A model generated the notes under the pieces. The model did no database searches. It was not told where the DNA came from and worked only from the letters and a program-made list of their open reading frames with translations. From an uncultured Myxococcales bacterium (GTDB lineage Bacteria; Myxococcota_A; Polyangia; Polyangiales; Polyangiaceae), in assembly GCA_937902985.1 (NCBI GenBank), contig CALFNG010000104.1:1-55566 (forward strand): 55,566 nt of DNA. The letters are read 5' to 3'. Numbering within the stretch: position 1 is the first letter of the stretch; the number at the start of each line of letters is the position of its first letter. This document shows positions 1 to 7,087 of the stretch, piece by piece. The translations under genes and the position numbers were made by a program.

Positions 1-1005
1 GGGCGCGCGCTCGCCGTGGCCGCCAGCAACGCCGCCACGCGCGGAGAGGCCGGCCGCCGTCGCGCCGACGAGCTGGTGCGGGCGGCCCAGCGCATGGCCG
101 CGCAGGTCGACGACCCGCACGGTCACGCGCTGGCACACCTCGTCGCCGGCATGGTCCACTTCTTTCTGGGCGAGTGGCGGAGCGCCAAGGCCAAGCTCGG
201 AGAGGCCGACGCCATCCTGCGTTTGCGCTGCCGCGCCGTGGCCTGGGAGCTGGCGCATACCGAAGTCTGGACGTGCAACGCCCTCATCTTGAGCGGTGAG
301 CTCCGGAAGGCGTCGTCGCGAATCCCCACCGCGCTCGAAGAGGCGCGCGCGCGCGACGACCTGTTCGCGCTGACGCACCTCACCTACCCCGCATGCGTCT
401 CGCACATCGTCGCCGACGACGTCGACGCGGCCTGGCGCGTAACGCAGTACGCGAGCGCGGCGGCCGCGGGCACCGCCGAGCTCGGCCAGTTCATCGCGGC
501 GTGCTCGGTCGAGCGCTACAAGGGCGACGGGCGGGCGGCGTGGGAGCGGGTCGAGCGCGTCTCGCCGGTGCTCGACGGGTCGCACCTCGTGCGCGTCGCA
601 GTCATTCGCGCCTTCGCGGGCTACGAGCGCGGCCTCTCGGCCGTGGCGTCGGCGGCGCAGGGCCACGATCGATCGCGGGCGCTTCGAGCGGCCGAGCACT
701 ACGCGCGAAAGCTCGTGCGCGAGAAGGTCCCTTATGCGCCTCCAATGGGCCACCTCGTCTTCGCGGGAGCGCACGCGGCGCGCGGCGACCTGGAGCGCGC
801 CCTCGAATCGCTCGACGTCGCCATCCCTCTCCTGGAGGCCGCAGACCTCGGCTACCTCGGCGCCTGCGCGCGCTATCGCCGGGGCCAGCTCACCGGGGGC
901 TCGATAGGAGCCGACATGATGACGAGGAGCCGAGGGTTCTTCGAGGAGCAAGGCGTCGCGAACGTCGAGCGCTGCCTCGCGATGAGCGCGCCCGGTTTCG
1001 ACTGA
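1..1005 (+). CDS. C-terminal part of a multidomain Ser/Thr kinase / TPR-ATPase protein (5' partial)
   Basis: The frame is open to the first base of the window, so the gene starts upstream and only about 334 C-terminal residues are visible. They form Ala/Arg/Leu-rich helical repeats of TPR type (for example HALAHLVAGMVHFFLGEW and LEEARARDDLFALTHL), with no kinase motif in view. The end, a paired helix RSRGFFEEQGVANVERCLAM followed by a short APGF tail, resembles the C-termini of the large myxobacterial proteins that join a Ser/Thr kinase to an AAA/TPR module (PknK-like). That family link is inference; the repeat character is directly visible. No downstream partner is coupled to it: 180 bp separate it from the caleosin-like gene. 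Confidence 0.6.
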   Translation, partial: GRALAVAASNAATRGEAGRRRADELVRAAQRMAAQVDDPHGHALAHLVAGMVHFFLGEWRSAKAKLGEADAILRLRCRAVAWELAHTEVWTCNALILSGELRKASSRIPTALEEARARDDLFALTHLTYPACVSHIVADDVDAAWRVTQYASAAAAGTAELGQFIAACSVERYKGDGRAAWERVERVSPVLDGSHLVRVAVIRAFAGYERGLSAVASAAQGHDRSRALRAAEHYARKLVREKVPYAPPMGHLVFAGAHAARGDLERALESLDVAIPLLEAADLGYLGACARYRRGQLTGGSIGADMMTRSRGFFEEQGVANVERCLAMSAPGFD

Positions 1006-1062
1006 CGTCGGCGCTCGCTCTACGAGCTTGTAGCCTGCCGGCGCTCGGAGAGAGCTCTTCGA

Positions 1063-1101
1063 CCCTCTCCTCCCTCTCCTCCCTCTGCTGCCTCCCTCTG
1101 C
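1063..1101. repeat. CT-rich low-complexity tract
   Basis: About 39 bp are built of CTCCCT/CTCCTC words (with one CTGCTG interruption), making a pyrimidine/purine-asymmetric tract in the gap between the kinase-type gene and the caleosin-like gene. It has no coding signal and no hairpin. Confidence 0.6.
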
Positions 1102-1185
1102 GGCCAATCTCCCTCGCCTGGCCCTGGCGGGGCACGCCCCAAAAGCACGAACGAGGAGGGGAAAAGGGAGTATCGTGAACGGTTG

Positions 1186-1782
1186 ATGGGGATGGGGCCG
1201 ACCGCGCTAGAGCGGCATGTTTCGTATTTCGATCCCGAAGGCACGGGGGTCATCACCCTGGCCCAGACGCGCGACGGAATGCGCCGCCTCGGCGTGCCGT
1301 GGTCGCTTCGGATCATCCTGTCGCTCATCATCAACGGGATGCTCGGGTACGTGACCCAGAACCGGCCTTCGATGGTCATCCGCATCGACCGCATCGCGCT
1401 GGGGAAGCACCCGTACGACAGCGGCACCTTCGACCGGAACGGCGACGTCGACGACGCCGCGTTCGAGGCGCTCTTCGCGAGCGCCGGCGACACGCTCTCG
1501 GCCGACGAGATGCACGCCATCATCACGGCTCGCGGCAACCAGATGGTCGATCGCGGCCCCCTGGCGGGCGCGCTCGGCCGCTGGTTCACCGTTCGCGAAG
1601 TGAACCTCTTCTTCTGCGTCGCCGCCGACACGACCAAGTCGGTGAACGGCCGAAGCGTCCCCGCCGTACGCAAGAAGACGATGCGCGCCTTTTACGAGGG
1701 CACGCTCTTGCACGACCTGGCGCGCCGCCGCGTGCTCGTCGAGGCCGGGTGCGTCCGGCACCGCGTTCCCGGCAAAGGCTGA
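1186..1782 (+). CDS. Caleosin-family protein (EF-hand, putative heme peroxygenase)
   Basis: 198 residues from ATG 1186; a TTG at 1183 and an ATG at 1192 are alternatives, with a purine-rich GGGAG at 1166-1170 upstream. The protein has the caleosin layout: His11 just before a single EF-hand loop at residues 16-27 (FDPEGTGVITLAQ), a hydrophobic central segment (SLRIILSLIINGMLGYV), then GKHPYDSGTFD with His75. In plant caleosins two invariant histidines at about this spacing hold heme for hydroperoxide-dependent epoxidation and hydroxylation of unsaturated fatty acids. Loop position 12 is Gln instead of the usual Glu, so calcium affinity may be reduced. It stands alone, with the Cys-rich lipoprotein gene converging on it. 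Family membership looks strong; substrate and heme binding are inference. Confidence 0.82.
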   Translation: MGMGPTALERHVSYFDPEGTGVITLAQTRDGMRRLGVPWSLRIILSLIINGMLGYVTQNRPSMVIRIDRIALGKHPYDSGTFDRNGDVDDAAFEALFASAGDTLSADEMHAIITARGNQMVDRGPLAGALGRWFTVREVNLFFCVAADTTKSVNGRSVPAVRKKTMRAFYEGTLLHDLARRRVLVEAGCVRHRVPGKG

Positions 1783-1881
1783 CGCCGGGCGCTCACTCGT
1801 CGCGCAGGCCCGCGAGGACAGCGTCGCCCAGCAGGGTTAGGGTGACCCTCGGACGGCCACGGCGGCCCCTCCCCCCGGCCT

Positions 1882-3075
1882 TCAGTAGATGCAGAAGGCG
1901 TATCCGTCGAAGCTGTCGTAATCGCACTGGTTGAAGCCGTGCTTCGTGCAGTCGATCGAGAACGGTGCGCCGCCGATGCAGACCTCGGCTGTGATTCCGT
2001 CGGCTCCGCACGACTCCGTGCACGACGACACCGACGGCGGGCCACACCCAGGAGCGACGCAGGCGACGTCGCTGGCCGTGTCCAGGCACGACAGCCCCGC
2101 CCGTGAGCACTGGTATGCGAACTCCTGGGTGCCGTCGGAACTGCACGAGTTGAGGACTCCATTCGCGCAGGTCGAGCCCGCGCTCGGGCACGACGGGGCA
2201 TTGAAGTAGCAGGACGCGCCGCCTCCCTTGTCCAGGCACGTTGCGTTGAGGCCCGTGCAATCCTCGCCGTATCCGACGCCGCTCAAGCACTCGTACTCCT
2301 TGTTGCCCGAGCAGTGATCCACGTTGTCGGTTTCGGTGCAGTTCGGAACGACGGCGCACGACGCGACGGTCGTTCCGGTGTCGTCGAGATGCACCATGCA
2401 CGTTCCGCCCACCTTGTCGCAGTTCTCCACCGCACCGATGAACTTGTCGCCGGAGCAGGTGGTCGCGACATTTCCGGTGCAGAAGCCGGTGGTCCCCTTG
2501 CCCGAGCAGTCGGCGGGGCTCGCGGCCCGTTCGCCCGTGCACCCATAGTAGCCGGTGCAATCGGTGATCGTCGACAGGCACGCGACCGAACCGATGGCCT
2601 GGAGATAGTTCGTCGTGATGCAGTCGGAGACGTTGACCGGGAAGATCCCAGGGTCGCAGTTGACGGCCTTGACGCAGGTGTCGACGAGCTTCTGGAAGTC
2701 CGCGCCGCTGGCCTGCCCGCCCTGGACGAGCCCGCCGTCTGCGCCACAGGACACGGTCGATCCGGCCTCGAGCGGGGTGCCCCCTTCGAAGACGAACGCC
2801 GCGTCCGAGCCAGCGTCGTTCTCGCCCGGCATCGTCGGAGCGTCAGCCAGCATGCCACTCTCACGGACCGTCGTTCCCCCGTCGTCGCCGCCGACGCTGC
2901 CGTCGCCTGGCTTGGCTTGCGAGACGTCGTCGCCACCGCCGACGGCCGCGTCCACGACGTAGTCGCCAGAGCCGACGATCAGGTTGCATCCGCTCGCGGC
3001 GCCGGCCATGGCAAACGCAGCGATCGCAGCGATCGCGACGGCGAGCGTCGAACCGCGTGTCTGCGACCCGCTCAC
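1882..3075 (-). CDS. Cys-rich surface lipoprotein
   Basis: 397 residues from a GTG at 3075 that overlaps the TGA of the upstream gene in a GTGA (4 nt), so translation is probably coupled; the frame runs further upstream, but that would overlap the neighbour heavily. The N-terminus is a lipoprotein signal ending in MAGAASGC. An Asp/Gly-rich linker with VDAAVGGGDD and GGDDGG motifs follows, typical of myxobacterial surface lipoproteins. The rest carries about 30 cysteines in irregular modules such as CTGYYGCTGE, CSGNKEYECLSG and CDYDSFDGYAFCIY. It follows the PEGA-like and kinase genes on the same strand. The specific function is unknown; a disulfide-rich extracellular domain is inferred. Confidence 0.75.
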   Translation of the reverse strand: MSGSQTRGSTLAVAIAAIAAFAMAGAASGCNLIVGSGDYVVDAAVGGGDDVSQAKPGDGSVGGDDGGTTVRESGMLADAPTMPGENDAGSDAAFVFEGGTPLEAGSTVSCGADGGLVQGGQASGADFQKLVDTCVKAVNCDPGIFPVNVSDCITTNYLQAIGSVACLSTITDCTGYYGCTGERAASPADCSGKGTTGFCTGNVATTCSGDKFIGAVENCDKVGGTCMVHLDDTGTTVASCAVVPNCTETDNVDHCSGNKEYECLSGVGYGEDCTGLNATCLDKGGGASCYFNAPSCPSAGSTCANGVLNSCSSDGTQEFAYQCSRAGLSCLDTASDVACVAPGCGPPSVSSCTESCGADGITAEVCIGGAPFSIDCTKHGFNQCDYDSFDGYAFCIY

Positions 3076-4163
3076 TGGAACGTCCCCCCGACGCCGGCCG
3101 TGCCGACCCCGATCCACGGAGACCAGACCGGCCGGGGCACCTCGTGCCAGGTGGCCGCTGACTTCTCGCTCCCGTGCTGCACGACGAGCAAGATCGCACC
3201 GACCGCGACGCCCGCGATGCCCACGCCAAAGCCGACCGTGGAGATCGTGGCCTTCGAGCTCAGGGAATCGATGTCGGACTGCGCCTTGGCAGGACACGTC
3301 TTGTTGGCGCACTCGCTGTCGAGCGTCGACTTCGAGCCGAGAGCGAGGACGCCGAACACGGTTCCGACGAGCAGCCCGACGCCCCCGACAGCGAACGCTG
3401 CGATCGCGGGCCCGCGGCTCGGAGCGCTGGATCCCGAAGACACCTGCGCAGACGCCGTCGTTGCCGTGAATGGGGCAGGCGTCGCCGCTTCGCCCGGCGG
3501 GGGCGCCCCCACGGCGACCGCCGTCGGGTCGATCTCGAGCTTGAGCGAGACCGTCGACTCCGCGCCTTCACGAACGTTCACGTTCTCGGTGTCCGCCTTG
3601 TAGCCCGTTGCCGAGACGCTGACGGCGTGAGCACCGGGGTCGGTCGGGCGGTCGGCGTCGAGCAACGCAGACGAGACCGCGACGCCATCGACCGTGATGG
3701 CGATCTTGTCTGCGGTCGGCCCGTCGACGTGAATCTTCAGATTCCCGATGCGAGGCAGAGCGGCCGTCAGCGCCGCCTGGGCGCGCTTCTTCGCGGCCAG
3801 GAAGGCCGGCGGCGCGCTGGCGGCGAGCGGCTCGCGAACGACGCGATTCAGGTCCTCGGTCCCCGCGACGAGGCGACCGACGCTGATCTCGCACTCGCCC
3901 AGTCGATCGAGCGTGGTCGGCGCGTGAAAGAGCTTCTCGGCCGCTTCGAGCTTGGGTATGGCGCCGTTGCAGTCGCCCGCGTCGGCGAGGCGGGTCCCGT
4001 CGGTGCCGAGCGATCGCGCCGCAGCCACGTCTTCGGGAGACACCGTCTGGGCTCCCGCCGAGCCGGCGACGAGAACGCCGAGGATGCAGACGGGCCACGC
4101 TCCGAGCGCCCTCCGCGTGGTTCGATGGCGGCTTGGAGTGTGCAAAGCTCCGAGTATACTCAC
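3072..4163 (-). CDS. PEGA-like exported protein with two C-terminal membrane segments
   Basis: 363 residues. The start gives a signal peptide (WPVCILGVLVAGSAGAQ). A TPR-like helical region follows (residues about 45-130, with GDCNGAIPKLEAAEKLF), then a PEGA-like beta domain (about 140-215: IAITVDGVAV, PGAHAVSVSATGYKAD), a Pro/Ala/Thr linker, and two hydrophobic segments (AIAAFAVGGVGLLVGTVFGV and ISTVGFGVGIAGVAVGAILL) around a short CANKTCPAK loop. This plan is common in Polyangia next to Ser/Thr kinases. It lies 39 nt after the kinase stop and overlaps the following lipoprotein start, so the three genes look like one operon. A role in envelope signalling or binding is inference. Confidence 0.72.
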   Translation of the reverse strand: MSILGALHTPSRHRTTRRALGAWPVCILGVLVAGSAGAQTVSPEDVAAARSLGTDGTRLADAGDCNGAIPKLEAAEKLFHAPTTLDRLGECEISVGRLVAGTEDLNRVVREPLAASAPPAFLAAKKRAQAALTAALPRIGNLKIHVDGPTADKIAITVDGVAVSSALLDADRPTDPGAHAVSVSATGYKADTENVNVREGAESTVSLKLEIDPTAVAVGAPPPGEAATPAPFTATTASAQVSSGSSAPSRGPAIAAFAVGGVGLLVGTVFGVLALGSKSTLDSECANKTCPAKAQSDIDSLSSKATISTVGFGVGIAGVAVGAILLVVQHGSEKSAATWHEVPRPVWSPWIGVGTAGVGGTFQ

Positions 4164-4202
4164 GCGAACACCAAGACAGTGTCAACGCGGATACGCGCCG
4201 CG

Positions 4203-5648
4203 TCAGTAGCCGAGATCGATCGGTTTGCTGCCGCTACCTTGAGGCGGGGTCGGGCCAGGACCACGCGTCGGGCTGGCGGTCGGGCCCGCGGCATGACCTT
4301 GCGCCTGCGGGTGGGCCTGTGCGCGAGCGGCCGCATGCGCGGCGGCGTCTTCGGGAGTCGCGCTCACGTTGCCGTTGCCGTTGCCGCTCTCGCGCGCGAC
4401 CGGCGGCACCTCTCCGGGCTGCGCGAGCGACACGGCCGGCGCCGCAGGGGCGACGGCCACCATTGTGGAGGCCGCGACGACAGGGGCCGGCGCCTCGCGA
4501 GCGTCGCCAGCGTCAGTGGTGTGCGCGCGTCGCCCGAACGCCAGAAGCGCTGCGATCGCGAGCCCGCCCGCGAGCGCGATGCAGGCCAGCGCGATGAGCG
4601 CCCCCTTCCCTTTGGGAACGGACCCCGCCGTGACCAGCTGCCCGCTCCGGCTCATGCTCGCGTCGGTTCCGACGGAGACGGCCTGCGCGCGACTGCCGAC
4701 GCCAGCGCTGCCGAGCGTGCCCCCGCCCGCGCCGGCTTGCACGACCGCGCCAGGCATGGCCGACCCGCGGTACGGGCCGTCGCAGGCGGCACGGAGCCCG
4801 TCGGCGAACTCCTGGGCCGACGCGAACCGGTGCTCCGGCTCGCGCGCGCAAGCCCGCTGGAACCAGAGCTCCATCGACCCGGGGAGCCACGGCGCGTTCA
4901 AGCAGAGGCTGGGCAGCGGGGCCGTGCAGATCTGGAGCAGGAGGTCGCCGAACGACTCGCTGGAGAACGCGAGATTCCCGGTGAAGATCGTGTACGCCAC
5001 GAGGCCCAGCGAATAGATGTCCGTCCGGTGATCGATGGACTTGAGCCCCCGCGCTTGCTCCGGGCTCATGTAAAGCGGCGTGCCCAACACCGCGCCCGTG
5101 CGGGTCGAGGAGTGGTCGTTCGGGCCGGTCGCGAACTTGGCAATCCCGAAGTCGAGGATCTTGACGAGAAGGGCCTCGTCGTCCGTCGACTGGGCGAGGA
5201 AGATGTTGTCCGGCTTGATGTCGCGGTGAACGATTCCCGCGGCGTGGGCGCGGCCCAGGGCTTTGCAGCACTGCGCGAGGATCTCCACCGCCTCGGGGAC
5301 CGGCACCGGGCCCGCGCGATGCACGCGACCGTGAAGGCTCTCGCCGCGCAAGAGCTCCATCGCGATGTAGGGCGTGCCGTCTTCGAGCGTTCCGTTGTCG
5401 AAGACCTGAACGACGTGCCGTGAGCGGAGCTGCGCCGCGGCCTTGGCCTCGGCGTCGAAGCGCCTCAGCGCCTCCGACGAGCTGACGAACTCTTTCGAGA
5501 TGAACTTGATGGCGACGGCCTGCCCGAGGCCGGTGTGCGTGGCCGACCAAACCGAGCCCATGCCGCCTTCGCCGACGATGGCGTCGAGTCTGTACTTGCC
5601 GGCGACGATCGCCCCAGGGGCTACGAGCGCGGACGCCATCCCGCTCAT
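4203..5648 (-). CDS. Membrane-anchored Ser/Thr protein kinase (Pkn2/PknB type)
   Basis: 481 residues. The kinase domain spans about 19-290: glycine loop GEGGMGSVW (26-34), catalytic Lys48 (VAIKFI), HRDIKPDN with Asp143, DFG at 166-168 and the activation segment GTPLYMSPEQA. All catalytic residues are present, so it should be active. A linker is followed by one transmembrane segment near residue 355 (LIALACIALAGGLAIAALLAF) and an Ala/Pro/Gly/Gln-rich tail of about 100 residues outside the membrane. It is the first gene of a three-gene set with the PEGA-like protein and the Cys-rich lipoprotein. The frame also allows MASAL nine bases downstream as start. Confidence 0.93.
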   Translation of the reverse strand: MSGMASALVAPGAIVAGKYRLDAIVGEGGMGSVWSATHTGLGQAVAIKFISKEFVSSSEALRRFDAEAKAAAQLRSRHVVQVFDNGTLEDGTPYIAMELLRGESLHGRVHRAGPVPVPEAVEILAQCCKALGRAHAAGIVHRDIKPDNIFLAQSTDDEALLVKILDFGIAKFATGPNDHSSTRTGAVLGTPLYMSPEQARGLKSIDHRTDIYSLGLVAYTIFTGNLAFSSESFGDLLLQICTAPLPSLCLNAPWLPGSMELWFQRACAREPEHRFASAQEFADGLRAACDGPYRGSAMPGAVVQAGAGGGTLGSAGVGSRAQAVSVGTDASMSRSGQLVTAGSVPKGKGALIALACIALAGGLAIAALLAFGRRAHTTDAGDAREAPAPVVAASTMVAVAPAAPAVSLAQPGEVPPVARESGNGNGNVSATPEDAAAHAAARAQAHPQAQGHAAGPTASPTRGPGPTPPQGSGSKPIDLGY

Positions 5649-5695
5649 CGACTTCCGCCCTCGGTCTTCAGAATACCGTAAGCAGACCGGCGGCC

Positions 5696-5718
5696 GGGCG
5701 CCTTGTCAAGCGGCGCCC
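5696..5718. other. Inverted repeat between the acetyltransferase and kinase genes
   Basis: GGGCGCC and GGCGCCC form a perfect 7-bp stem around a 9-nt loop. It sits 85 nt past the stop of the hexapeptide acetyltransferase and just upstream of the kinase, so it could help end exopolysaccharide-cluster transcription. There is no T-run on the minus strand, so an intrinsic terminator is not proven. The minus-strand loop contains TTGACA, but no suitable -10 follows at the right distance. Confidence 0.3.
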
Positions 5719-5802
5719 CGGGGCACTTCGTCCCCCCCCCAACGCCGGAGGCGACTTCACCCTCGCCCGAGTGCGTGCCCAGGTTTCGCGCGCGTTTGTA
5801 CT

Positions 5803-6507
5803 TCAGCCCTTGCTCGCGGACCGGGCGCGAAGGCGGCGAAGGCTCCTTGGCGCGTCGTCGTCGAGGTCTCGGATCAAGCGGGCGGGGACGCCGCCGACGA
5901 TGCTGTTCGGAGGCACGTCGCGGGTGACCACGGCACCGGCCGCTACCACGGATCCGCGCCCTACCGTCACGCCGGGGAGAATAGTCACACGTGACGAAAT
6001 CCATACGCCGTCTTCGATGCGAATCGGAGCCGACGTCAGGCGACCGCAGCGCTCTTCGGGTGAGCCAAACTCGTGGTCCATCGTCAAGAGCATGACTTCT
6101 TGACCGAAATGAACGCGGTCGCCGATCGACACTTGGGCGCCGAGGTCGATGTGCAACGGTCCCGACACCGCCGTGGAACGACCGAACGAGAGGAGCGAGG
6201 GCGAGCCTTGCCCGGTGATGTGCAGCGTTCCCATTATGCTGGTCCGGGGGCCGATGGAGATCCCCGCCGCCCGGAGCAGTGCGGTTCGCGTGCGATTGAA
6301 TGCAAACTGGGGAAAGCTGCGCGAGATCACGTAGCTAGCCACCTGGCGCGGCGACACCTCCAGCTCGTTCCTCAGCGCGCGAACCGCTCGCGTCAGCAAC
6401 GGAAGCTTGGCGGAGACCTGGGGACGGGCGCGCTCGGCATCGCTCTTCCTTTCGAGCGCCTGCTTTCTCGCCCCGCCCGGTAGCTCGAAGGTGAGTGCCG
6501 ATGCCAT
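5803..6507 (-). CDS. Hexapeptide-repeat (left-handed beta-helix) O-acetyltransferase
   Basis: 234 residues. A basic N-terminal region of about 75 residues precedes a left-handed beta-helix with hexapeptide rungs (SIMGTL, VSIGDRVHFG, PIRIEDGVWISSRVTILPGV, TVGRGSVVAAGAVVTRDVP) and the family ending NSIVGGVPARLI. The MDHEFG segment contains the catalytic-type His of the NodL/maltose acetyltransferase (WcaF-like) family, which uses acetyl-CoA. The likely job is acetylation of the cluster's polysaccharide or a lipid-linked sugar; the acceptor is unknown. It is the last intact gene of the minus-strand exopolysaccharide cluster, following an ATP-grasp remnant. Confidence 0.85.
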   Translation of the reverse strand: MASALTFELPGGARKQALERKSDAERARPQVSAKLPLLTRAVRALRNELEVSPRQVASYVISRSFPQFAFNRTRTALLRAAGISIGPRTSIMGTLHITGQGSPSLLSFGRSTAVSGPLHIDLGAQVSIGDRVHFGQEVMLLTMDHEFGSPEERCGRLTSAPIRIEDGVWISSRVTILPGVTVGRGSVVAAGAVVTRDVPPNSIVGGVPARLIRDLDDDAPRSLRRLRARSASKG

Positions 6508-6579
6508 GCACGCGAGGAATGCGAATCCTGGGCCGTCGACGGCGGGAGACGCCGCTCCGGGCCCGAAAACTCCTCGAAA

Positions 6580-7087
6580 TCATGCGGCGGACTTTGCCGC
6601 GCGGCGTTCAATCCTTGCGGATAGCGGCCAGTACCGTGCTGCCTCGGCCGTGGCTTCGAGCCGCGCGACGTCGCCGATCGCCGCGAGGGAGGTAGGTCAT
6701 TCCAAGGCGCCGCCAGCCTGCGCACGACGTCGAACCCCATCTGCCCGAAGAAACGCGGCTCGAAGTCGATGAGGCGCGGATCCGTGGACGCGCGAATGAA
6801 CTCGGCCTCGAAGACGCCCACGTAACCGGAAAGCTCGCACAAGCGACGGACGCTTGCGGCCAGCGCCTCGGATACGGGCGCATCTTCGAAGCAGATACCG
6901 ACGCCCGCCTGACGCGGCCACTGGACCAGCTAGCGACTGCCGCGGACCACGAAGAGACCTTTGCTCGCGTCGGCGAACCCCGACAGGCTGTCGATCGGCT
7001 CGCCGGCCCCCGCATAGAACTCCTGGACCATCGGCCAGTCGACGCCCGGCTGGCGCTCGAGGACGCGCGGGGCGACCGCGAGGAAGC
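6580..7087 (-). pseudogene. ATP-grasp enzyme remnant (C-terminal portion, nonsense codon plus frameshift)
   Basis: Reading the minus strand from the GH9 stop gives VDWPMVQEFYAG, then SLSGFADASKGLFVVRGSR, a TAG at 6930-6932, and in the same frame LVQWPRQAGVGICFEDAPV, LCELSGYVGVFEAEFIR and RLIDFEPRFFGQMGFDVVRR. This matches the last half of carbamoyl-phosphate-synthase-like ATP-grasp proteins, including the metal-binding FE.EF and IDFNPR-type motifs. Near 6705 the homology moves to another frame (TSLAAIGDVARLEATAEAARYWPL), ending at a TGA at 6580. The N-terminal half is absent and the GH9 gene starts abruptly there. The damage is visible directly; the family call rests on motifs. Confidence 0.7.

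Noticed and set aside
1799-1881. Terminator between the caleosin-like and Cys-rich lipoprotein genes (AGGGT...ACCCT)
   Set aside because: Only a 5-bp stem with a 7-nt loop and no T-run; too weak to call.
5649-5720. Promoter for the kinase based on TTGACA in the hairpin loop and TATTCT nearer the start
   Set aside because: The two hexamers are 28 bp apart, too far for a sigma-70 promoter, and no other partner is present.
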